Below are positions 8,897 to 14,959 of a DNA stretch of 42,471 bases, one piece after another. The translations under genes and the position numbers were made by a program. The notes beneath the pieces were generated by a model, which was not told the origin of the DNA, made no database searches, and saw nothing but the letters and a program-made list of their open reading frames with translations. Every line of letters begins with the position of its first letter. Within the stretch, counting starts at the first letter, position 1. Origin of the DNA: Pseudomonadota bacterium (GTDB taxonomy: Bacteria > Myxococcota_A > Polyangia > Polyangiales > Polyangiaceae); assembly GCA_023398955.1 (NCBI GenBank), contig JAEWRL010000029.1:1-42471 (forward strand), read 5' to 3'.

Positions 8897-9591
8897 GAGG
8901 CGCCTCTGTGCGGGTTGGGTGAAATGACGTTCTCTTCCAGCCGTCGCTTCGACCAGTGTTGCTCGATGGCATTGACGAATTCAGCGCGAACGAGCTTGGC
9001 TCGCTGGAGTAGCTGCCTCTCCGCTTCCCAGCGCAAGTACAGCCCTTCGGCGGGGCCCACGGTGAGCCGGGATTCGCCGAGCAGCTCCGTCAAGCCACCA
9101 AGGGAAAAGTGACCCCGACCCAGCTCCGGGACAACTGCCACGTCCAACTGATGTGCAAGCTCATTCCGCCGGTCGACGCTCCAAAACACGCCCTGACTAC
9201 GATCGAGAACATCAAACCCCAGGAACCAATCAGGCAAGTGCGCATAGCGCACGCTGTGCACCGCGTAGCACCACTCACCAAAAAGCATCAGGTCAGGAAA
9301 CAGCGCGTCAGCAAGCCGATCACGCCGGGTAGAGAGCCAGAGCTTCAGGGGCTTCCACTGGTCCTGCAGCGCGGCAAAATCGAGGTAGCGACCCCGGTTC
9401 TGCGCGCGTAGGGTGCCGTGTTCATCCACCGAGAAGCCGAGGTTCGCACCATCGACCTTCTCTTCGACCACAACCGGGTTCTCCATGAGCTCTTGCGCCT
9501 CTGCCAGCGTAAGGACCTTATCATCGCGTGGCCTGCCGGCGCCGAGCCATGCGAGGTGTGGCGTGCGGGGGAACCGGAAGAAGGACGTCAT
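8893..9591 (-). CDS. RNA ligase-type nucleotidyltransferase in the inserted cassette
   Basis: 232 residues, with the ordered motifs of covalent nucleotidyltransferases of the RNA ligase type: motif I EEKVDGAN with nucleophile Lys45, an arginine-rich NRGRYLDF element, motif III FGEW (Glu106), FDVLD near 126-130, motif IV AEGLYLRW (Glu183) and motif V AKLVRAEF (Lys200). These proteins adenylate themselves and seal RNA ends. The size fits a minimal catalytic domain without a long C-terminal domain, as in small ligases of the Rnl2-like group. The frame is open upstream to 9711, but the ATG at 9591 overlaps the PIN gene stop (ATGA), so I start there. Its stop overlaps the drmA start. The natural substrate is unknown; being coupled to a PIN nuclease suggests it joins RNA that its neighbour cuts, which is inference. 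Confidence 0.85.
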   Translation of the reverse strand: MTSFFRFPRTPHLAWLGAGRPRDDKVLTLAEAQELMENPVVVEEKVDGANLGFSVDEHGTLRAQNRGRYLDFAALQDQWKPLKLWLSTRRDRLADALFPDLMLFGEWCYAVHSVRYAHLPDWFLGFDVLDRSQGVFWSVDRRNELAHQLDVAVVPELGRGHFSLGGLTELLGESRLTVGPAEGLYLRWEAERQLLQRAKLVRAEFVNAIEQHWSKRRLEENVISPNPHRGAS

Positions 9592-10118
9592 TTCCCCTTG
9601 CCTGAGCGCCGCTTCTTCTTCTTTTGAGCGTCGAAACATCGGAGGTCGTCCTCGCAAAGGAAGTCGACATGAACGCCGTGGTCCCCCAGCGCGGGAGCCC
9701 AGGCCAGCCACTTCGAGTCGGCGGCCTGGGCAATGGGGGGCTTCTCGGGATGGGCTGCGGCGACAGCGACGAACTTGCGATCGGCAGGGTCGAACTTTGC
9801 CAGCCGCGAGTCGTCCGGGAAGCTCTCGAAGCCGCGCTCCGTGTGCTCAACGAGCGCAACGCAATCACAGCGAGCGGGATTGGCATTGTTGCGAAGGAGC
9901 CACTTCAGGAAAGCGTCACCCGCGCGTTTCCCCTCGTGAGGCTTCGTCTTGTTCTGATACTCGGTGAGGATCCGATAGTCGTCATCAATCGCGACGCAGC
10001 CGCCCACGACAATCTCGTTCAACCGCTTCGCGCAAGCGGCGACACAGGCTTCGCTCACGTCGGCGTGCTGGCGATTGGCGACGAGGATGACGTTCGTGTC
10101 GATAATGACCGTCGTCAT
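9588..10118 (-). CDS. PIN-domain nuclease in the inserted cassette
   Basis: 176 residues. The N-terminus IIDTNVI places Asp7 and Asn9 as in PIN domains, and the second half has the paired acids in FDPADRKFVAVA (Asp110, Asp113) and ADSKW (Asp134), giving the usual four-acid metal site with Asp or Glu near 45-53. PIN domains are mostly ribonucleases, including tRNA- and rRNA-cutting toxins. The C-terminus is strongly basic (DAQKKKKRRSGKGK), which would favour nucleic acid binding. It starts inside the ATPase gene stop (ATGA at 10115-10118) and ends overlapping the ligase start, so the three genes form a tight unit. No small antitoxin gene precedes it; the ATPase or the ligase may keep it in check, which is inference. 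Confidence 0.85.
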   Translation of the reverse strand: MTTVIIDTNVILVANRQHADVSEACVAACAKRLNEIVVGGCVAIDDDYRILTEYQNKTKPHEGKRAGDAFLKWLLRNNANPARCDCVALVEHTERGFESFPDDSRLAKFDPADRKFVAVAAAHPEKPPIAQAADSKWLAWAPALGDHGVHVDFLCEDDLRCFDAQKKKKRRSGKGK

Positions 10119-11494
10119 CGCGCACCTCGCTTCGCACGGCGGCGCGAGGCCGCCTCGGTCCTCGCCACGATATCGCCCATCTCATCGCCAAAGAAGTTGT
10201 TGGGCCAGTTCGTGATGTCGCCGTACTCGTTGACGGTCAGCTCTTCGAGCTCGGCCCCCTTTGGGCTCGCCTTGGCGAAGTAGATCGCTACATCTTGCGA
10301 AGCGATGGCCTCTTCAGCGATGCGTCGCTGGAGGCGATTGAGGAAGTGCTCGGAGTGCGTTTCGACTATCAACTGCACGCGGCGGTGCCTGCCATTCTCA
10401 TAAGACTGAACCGCCGAGATGAACACGTCCGCGAGCTCTGCTTGTACCTGCGGGTGGAGATGAATCTCCGGTTGTTCCATCCACACGACGGATCCTTCTG
10501 GACAGTAGAAGGCCTGGACCAGTGCCGGGAGCACCTGGGAGACACCAAACCCGACATCGGGCAGTGCGACCTCGGTCGAGCCCCCGCCCGTCCTTACCCG
10601 AACCTCGTAGTCCTTCCGGCCCGTGCCGATTTGCCTCACTTCAAAGCTCGCAATGACCCCGAGGTCCACGAGCCAGCTGGCAATGAACTCGGCGAAAGGT
10701 TGCGTCTTTTTCCTGTATCCTCGATTGAGCTTTCGCTTCGCGGCTGCGGCAGCGAGGATGCAGGCAATGGCGTATTCGCCTTTGGACCCCACGCTCTCGG
10801 GGGTGTTTCCCGACCACCCGTAGGTTCGGCGTGGATGCTCGCGAAGCGGACCCAGGTAGCTGAGGCCCGACAAACTGCTCTCAATCGCGAGTGCAAACTC
10901 CGCGAGGAAGTCAGCGTTCTTATAGCGAGCAATGGACCGATCCGAGATGCGGTAGAACTTCTCGGGAGGCTCGAGGGGCCACTTTCGACCATCGGCGTGG
11001 ACGAGCCGGTACGGTTGGGTCTTGAGCTGTACCTTGCCCCCAGTCGTCATTGTCACTGTCAGTTTGGATTCGTTCTGGGCACTCAAGTCGTAGTGGACCC
11101 TGCGGACAACGGGCTGGTCTGCTTCGGACAGGGCCAGGGTACTGGCGAGGTGCAGGCGGTCCCCTCGGAATACCTGTGAGGGGTCGAGCGGATTGCGCAC
11201 CTCGAGCGGCGGGCTAAGAGACCAGTCAAGGCTGAACTCGAGCGGCGCCTGCTTGTCGTGGCCGTGGAGACACTCGACAAAGGTGCCCAGGTCGATGAGT
11301 GCATTCTCGTCACCCGTGTGCAGAGCCCGGCGACGATCCGTGGAAGTCGCGGTCTGCTTGAGAGCGAGCAGAAGGTGCCCAATGCTGCTCTTCCCCGCGC
11401 TATTCGCACCAAAGAGAATAGTGAGGGGCGCAACGCGAATTTCTCCCGTGTCCTTCCACGCCTTGAAGTTCTTCATGCGGAGTTTGGTGAGCAT
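10115..11494 (-). CDS. ABC/OLD-type AAA ATPase (DUF3696-like) in the inserted cassette
   Basis: 459 residues. Starts with LTKLRMKNFKAW, typical of SMC/RecF-like ATPases. Walker A is GANSAGKSS (about residue 32), the signature region is GFGVSQVLPALVQA, Walker B is VVWMEQPEIHLHP (about 341) and the switch His is in IVETHSEHFLNRL (about 380). The C-terminal LTVNEYGDITNWPNNFFGD element matches the DUF3696 tail of the AAA_15-type family. No TOPRIM domain is fused, unlike OLD proteins; the nuclease is instead the separate PIN protein downstream. Such ATPase plus nuclease pairs are common in phage defence, where the ATPase acts as sensor or gate. Start: GTG at 11500 is possible, but the ATG at 11494 follows GGGAAGG at a good distance. 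An inverted-repeat patch at 11546-11591 lies upstream. Confidence 0.9.
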   Translation of the reverse strand: MLTKLRMKNFKAWKDTGEIRVAPLTILFGANSAGKSSIGHLLLALKQTATSTDRRRALHTGDENALIDLGTFVECLHGHDKQAPLEFSLDWSLSPPLEVRNPLDPSQVFRGDRLHLASTLALSEADQPVVRRVHYDLSAQNESKLTVTMTTGGKVQLKTQPYRLVHADGRKWPLEPPEKFYRISDRSIARYKNADFLAEFALAIESSLSGLSYLGPLREHPRRTYGWSGNTPESVGSKGEYAIACILAAAAAKRKLNRGYRKKTQPFAEFIASWLVDLGVIASFEVRQIGTGRKDYEVRVRTGGGSTEVALPDVGFGVSQVLPALVQAFYCPEGSVVWMEQPEIHLHPQVQAELADVFISAVQSYENGRHRRVQLIVETHSEHFLNRLQRRIAEEAIASQDVAIYFAKASPKGAELEELTVNEYGDITNWPNNFFGDEMGDIVARTEAASRRRAKRGAR

Positions 11495-11545
11495 GTTCAC
11501 GCCTTCCCGGGTGCCGGGCAGCCCGGAGAATCTCCGTTCCCTAAT

Positions 11546-11591
11546 AACTTAAAAAGGATTAAGTTGTGCCCTAGGGGAGCGCAACTAGTTG
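11546..11591 (-). promoter_or_regulatory. Palindrome-rich AT-rich patch, possible promoter/operator of the cassette
   Basis: AACTTAA (11546-11552) and TTAAGTT (11559-11565) form a perfect 7-bp inverted repeat with a six-base spacer. Next to it are the palindromes CCCTAGGG (around 11569-11576) and CAACTAGTTG (11582-11591). The patch is much more AT-rich than its surroundings and lies 52-97 bases before the ATPase start codon, a usual place for an operator and promoter. I infer that the ATPase-PIN-ligase-drmABC part can be transcribed from here. Confidence 0.45.
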
Positions 11592-11676
11592 AACTGAAAG
11601 CAGAATCGCTCGGCAAAAACGAGTCGGGTGACCGTCGGCCGCTGACCCAGCCCCCATGCGACGCCATCACTTGTCG

Positions 11677-11769
11677 CGGCAGAAACGCCGAGAGCCCCAT
11701 CGACGCGGGGAAGTACTGCTTGCGCTTCGCCTTGACGAGCTCGGAACGAATGGCTTCGGAGGGGTTCAT
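11677..11769 (-). pseudogene. Truncated duplicate of the drmA 5' end
   Basis: Read from ATG at 11769, the product begins MNPSEAIRSELVKA and continues directly with KRKQYFPASMGLSAFLP. The intact drmA has the same two segments, SEAIRSELVKA at residues 4-14 and KRKQYFPASMGLSVFLP about 73 codons further on. A block of 31 bases after the start is identical to drmA (8859-8890), and the second block of about 50 bases differs at very few positions (8591-8640). The missing 219 bases are an in-frame internal deletion. Beyond the second block homology stops and the frame runs on into unrelated sequence. It is clearly a non-functional copy; its closeness to drmA argues for a recent event or exchange with a sister DISARM allele. 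Confidence 0.85.
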
Positions 11770-11931
11770 GGCTCTCCCTTGGCTGGCTGATCCGCGGGCG
11801 CGTGGATGGTGCGAAGCAGCTGCTCGGCAAGGTACACGCGGTTGCAGCTCCTTGGGCACGAACGCGTGGAGCCCTCCTTCAATGGGCAGCAGCCGTCCGG
11901 GGAAAGGCGCAATGAAGTCAGCGGTTTCCAT
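11766..11931 (-). pseudogene. Decayed small gene formerly in front of drmA
   Basis: From ATG at 11931 the frame reads METADFIAPFPGRLLPIEG, then GLHAFVPKELQ. One base of frameshift later it reads RVYLAEQLLRTIHAPADQ and ends PAKGEP with a TGA that overlaps the ATG of the drmA remnant (ATGA). Both parts look like real protein and the overlap matches the style of the whole operon, so I infer a small gene of about 55-60 codons that once preceded drmA and is now broken by a one-base insertion. I do not recognise the family. Alternatively it starts further right, in the AT-rich patch. Confidence 0.45.
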
Positions 11932-11983
11932 CGCTAGTAAGGGTTAGCTGCCTAGCTCCGCAGTTGGTAAAGAAATCTACGAA

Positions 11984-12210
11984 TCATTTAACTAACTCGT
12001 TAGCCTCCGGCGCCACCATGGGCGGGTTGAGGCCCAGCGCGAGAAAGTACTGGGTCGAGGATGACGATGTGTCCCTGGTCCGCGAGTGCCCCACGGCCTG
12101 CGCCATCGAGCGGAGGTTGCGCAGCCGGGGGAAGTCGCTCCGCTGGCAACTCCGGCCCGACAACCCAAGCGGGACAGGGAGGGCCGCAGGTCAACCTCAT
12201 CGAAGTGCAT
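11984..12210 (-). pseudogene. Frameshifted remnant of an unidentified gene
   Basis: Protein-like pieces are spread over different minus-strand frames: MHFDEVDLRPSLSRLG from ATG near 12210 and, later in another frame, LALGLNPPMVAPEANELVK ending at TGA 11984-11986. No single frame joins them, so the gene, if there was one, has at least one frameshift. A stretch reading VGHSRTRDT faintly recalls the end of tyrosine recombinases, but I cannot support that call. Confidence 0.3.
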
Positions 12211-12247
12211 CGGGGGCTCCAACGAACTCGCGAGGAGGCGGGGCGAT

Positions 12248-14959
12248 TCACGTGCTGGACTCCTCACCCTGCTGCTGTGATTGCAGCGCGGCCCGGTTTA
12301 CTGCGCCCACTATATCGCGAGCGTCGTCCGCCACCTCGACGGGCGCGACGAACAGCTCGAGAACAGCCGCCTCGCTGCCGAAGAGAGCCGCAGCCTGAGT
12401 TCCATCGAAAGCGTAGACTGCTGTGCGTTCGCCATCGCGGTACGTCGTCTTACCCTCCCCAGTGACAAGGGCTGCAAGGGAAGGCAACATCAGGGCCGGA
12501 TCATTCCGACAAGCCTCGAGCAGCGTAGAAGCAAAGCGACCCCAGTCAGCAAAGGGGACTCCCTGGCATGTCTTCTGGCCCTTGCGCTCCGAGCCCCAAA
12601 CCACCCACCCGAGCGTCCAGGGATGGGAGCCGCACAGGGCGTCGCGTAGGTCGTCGGGCTTTCCTGCGTAGCGTTCGACGAGGTGGCGCCACATATCTTC
12701 GCGGATATCCTTCACCAACTGACCACCCTGCGCCCGGTCGAGCTGCTCCAGGGGCGAGTGTCCATCCCCCGATCCAAGATAGTAGTGCTCCAGCTTGTTT
12801 AGCAGCGGAAAACAGGGCAGAGCTTCCCTGAGTGCGCTCTTGATCTCCTTCGCCACCTCGTCTGTAGAGAAGCAGCCTTTGTCCGGCGCCGCAGTGAGCA
12901 GAATCCTCCAGAGAGGGATCAATCCTGGTGGGTTGCTCTCCGCTCCCCATCCCTTTGTCTGCCACGTCGCGGGGTTCTCAGAGGCCCTTCGTTTCACCAG
13001 CGGAACGAGGCGCCGCAGCCACCGTCGAGCAGACACGAGCGATAAGAAGGTCTCCACCTGATCGCTCTGCGGTCCCTCCAGGAGAACCAGAAGGGCGTCG
13101 TCATCGTCCCCGCGCAACGTCCGAAGCACGGGCTGGTCTTCGTCCTCGCGCTCGATCTCCGCGTCGGATAGAAACCGGCTCCAGTAGCGCTGGCGGGACA
13201 GCCCCTGGGGCTTCGGTTGCTGAAGAACTCCCTTCACGATGGCATCCACTACCCCATTGCGCTCTGCAGGGAGATTCAGATCGCCTAGGGCTGAATCAAA
13301 CGCCTCCTGCGCTGTCTTGTTGACGCTATCGCTCCGTCGAACATCGACGAGGCCACGCCAGTGCGCTCCAATCAGAGCGAAGGCGCCGGGCTCTGCCACG
13401 CGGAGCAGGTGCATCACCAGCAGATCATCCAGATCGATCTCGCCTGTGTGGGTTTCCCAATACTCCAGTGCTCTTCGCAAACCTTGCTTCATCGAGCGGG
13501 GCGTGCGGCACAGGGAGACGGCCGCGTCCGGAACCGTGGCGATTCCCCTGCCGAACACTATCTGCGCTTCGAGACGATCCGGGGAATCGAAGACTTTCCA
13601 GTCCTTGCGTGCCTTGGGGTCCGCTGGATCGATGTAGTGCCGACTCATGCATGCAGCGCGGAACGTTTGGAGAACGAGCGCGGCTTGCGAGTACTTGACC
13701 GGCGGCACGTTTTCGACGTACCGCGCGATCTTCTGGGTGTCGAATCGCGCGTGGAGGCTCGTAGTCGCCGTCACGACGCTGATGGAGCGAAGTTCAGACA
13801 GGCCAAAGAGGAGTGCTCGCAGCGGCGCAAGGCGCTGTGAGTTCTCGAGGGATTCTTCACCGTCAGACGCTCTCGCGAAACGCTCGAGGTCCTCCACCCA
13901 AATGACGAAGCGGTGCCCGATGGCAGTCGCGAGCTTGTCGACAATCGCCAAGACAGCCAGCGGCGTCTTGGGCTTTCCATCGACCTTTGTCAGTTGAGCA
14001 GCGAACCCACCCGCTGCGGTCATAACCTCGACGTACCGCTCAGGCAAGCCACGCGCTGCGAGGGTGTCAACTTCACGGGCCATGCTTTGCATGAGGGCGC
14101 GCAGTACCCCCTCCACAGCGGCCTGCGGTGTCTCAAAGGGCCAAAGCTCTATTGGAACGATATGAATACGCGTGCGGGAGCGAAGCTCATGCTGCACCAG
14201 GCACCGCAGGGTCGTCTTGCCCGTGCCCAATCCTCCCACAACAACCTGGGCCGGCGCGGGAATCTGCTGCAGGCGTGAAGCGATTCTGCGAGCGATGGCA
14301 GCGTGGCCGAACAGGGCATCCCGCGATTGTGTGACCGGCTTGTCGTCGAGAAGCCAACGTCTCAGCCGGTCCCACGATGAAGTCAGGCCCACTTCGCTCG
14401 AAGCAGGAGGCCTAGTGGACGCACTCTGCGAGTCTGGGGTCGAGCGCTTCGGAGTTAGCCGTTCAATAGCAGCAATGATAGGGGGAGCCAATGCAGCCGT
14501 AGCGACCACCGCGGAAAGAAACACCGATGCATTGACCACGACAAGCCACAACCCAGCCTCGAGGTGAGTCGGGAGCTGCAGCAGTTCACGCGCACCCGAG
14601 AACAGATTCAGGAGTGACAGGAGCCCCGCTGCTCCAAGCAGTCCCGCAAACCACGTTGGGGGATAGGCGTGGCAGTGCTTCAGGCCAGCGCACGCAACGA
14701 GCCCGCCAAACACCCGGTGCCAGCGCTGTGGCGTCGAGTCGTCTAAGACAGGATGCCCGACACAGCTCTGCAGTGCGGAACAGAGAACGAGAGCCGCCAC
14801 GACTAGGCCACTCGCCCCCACGATCCACGCACTCGCATCAAGGACGGCCAAGAGCCACGAAACACGGAGCGCGAACAAGACCAGCACGATGGATCCACCC
14901 AGGACCGCGAGCAGCGTGATGTCGGCCCAGCGCCGCGCAATCAACCATCCGCGCTTCAA
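12248..14959 (-). CDS. Membrane-anchored KAP-type P-loop NTPase within the DISARM operon
   Basis: 903 residues. The first 150 residues contain about four hydrophobic segments (roughly 14-32, 40-62, 85-105, 125-150), so the protein should be anchored in the inner membrane. The NTPase follows, with Walker A GGLGTGKTT (about residue 246) and Walker B VIWVEDLERF (about 355), where the aromatic/acidic pattern before the Arg is typical of KAP-family NTPases. KAP proteins occur in several defence loci, often with membrane segments, and are thought to organise effectors at the membrane. The long C-terminal half has no motif I recognise. The start is a TTG at 14959 overlapping the drmMI stop (TTGA); no ATG lies near the N-terminus. 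KAP is not part of the published class 1 DISARM core. Confidence 0.85.
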   Translation of the reverse strand: MKRGWLIARRWADITLLAVLGGSIVLVLFALRVSWLLAVLDASAWIVGASGLVVAALVLCSALQSCVGHPVLDDSTPQRWHRVFGGLVACAGLKHCHAYPPTWFAGLLGAAGLLSLLNLFSGARELLQLPTHLEAGLWLVVVNASVFLSAVVATAALAPPIIAAIERLTPKRSTPDSQSASTRPPASSEVGLTSSWDRLRRWLLDDKPVTQSRDALFGHAAIARRIASRLQQIPAPAQVVVGGLGTGKTTLRCLVQHELRSRTRIHIVPIELWPFETPQAAVEGVLRALMQSMAREVDTLAARGLPERYVEVMTAAGGFAAQLTKVDGKPKTPLAVLAIVDKLATAIGHRFVIWVEDLERFARASDGEESLENSQRLAPLRALLFGLSELRSISVVTATTSLHARFDTQKIARYVENVPPVKYSQAALVLQTFRAACMSRHYIDPADPKARKDWKVFDSPDRLEAQIVFGRGIATVPDAAVSLCRTPRSMKQGLRRALEYWETHTGEIDLDDLLVMHLLRVAEPGAFALIGAHWRGLVDVRRSDSVNKTAQEAFDSALGDLNLPAERNGVVDAIVKGVLQQPKPQGLSRQRYWSRFLSDAEIEREDEDQPVLRTLRGDDDDALLVLLEGPQSDQVETFLSLVSARRWLRRLVPLVKRRASENPATWQTKGWGAESNPPGLIPLWRILLTAAPDKGCFSTDEVAKEIKSALREALPCFPLLNKLEHYYLGSGDGHSPLEQLDRAQGGQLVKDIREDMWRHLVERYAGKPDDLRDALCGSHPWTLGWVVWGSERKGQKTCQGVPFADWGRFASTLLEACRNDPALMLPSLAALVTGEGKTTYRDGERTAVYAFDGTQAAALFGSEAAVLELFVAPVEVADDARDIVGAVNRAALQSQQQGEESST

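Larger units (their letters stand above)
11495..12247. other. Scar region of decayed genes between KAP and ATPase genes
   Basis: This is the only large break in an otherwise overlapping operon. It holds, on the minus strand from right to left, fragments of an unidentified frameshifted gene (11984-12210), a short AT-rich patch (11940-11995), a decayed small gene (11766-11931), a truncated drmA 5' end (11677-11769) and a palindrome-rich, AT-rich patch (11546-11591). No intact gene is visible. The content is best explained by recombination or insertion at this point. Confidence 0.7.

Noticed and set aside
6848..9112. 754-codon plus-strand open frame opposite drmA
   Set aside because: It is the antisense shadow of drmA, whose helicase motifs are all in the minus-strand frame. 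Long shadows are expected at this GC content; the same applies to 20330-22630 (opposite drmD) and 25664-27592 (opposite the SGNH gene).
9588..10118. Simple VapBC-type toxin-antitoxin module
   Set aside because: There is no small antitoxin gene before the PIN gene; it is preceded by a large ATPase and followed by an RNA ligase with overlapping codons.
10115..11494. OLD nuclease, or a retron, Septu or PARIS ATPase
   Set aside because: No TOPRIM domain is fused, no reverse transcriptase or HNH gene is adjacent, and the PIN and ligase partners do not fit those systems.
11984..12125. Tyrosine recombinase C-terminus (VGHSRTRDT)
   Set aside because: The likeness rests on a few residues; the catalytic His/Arg/Tyr pattern cannot be built in one frame.
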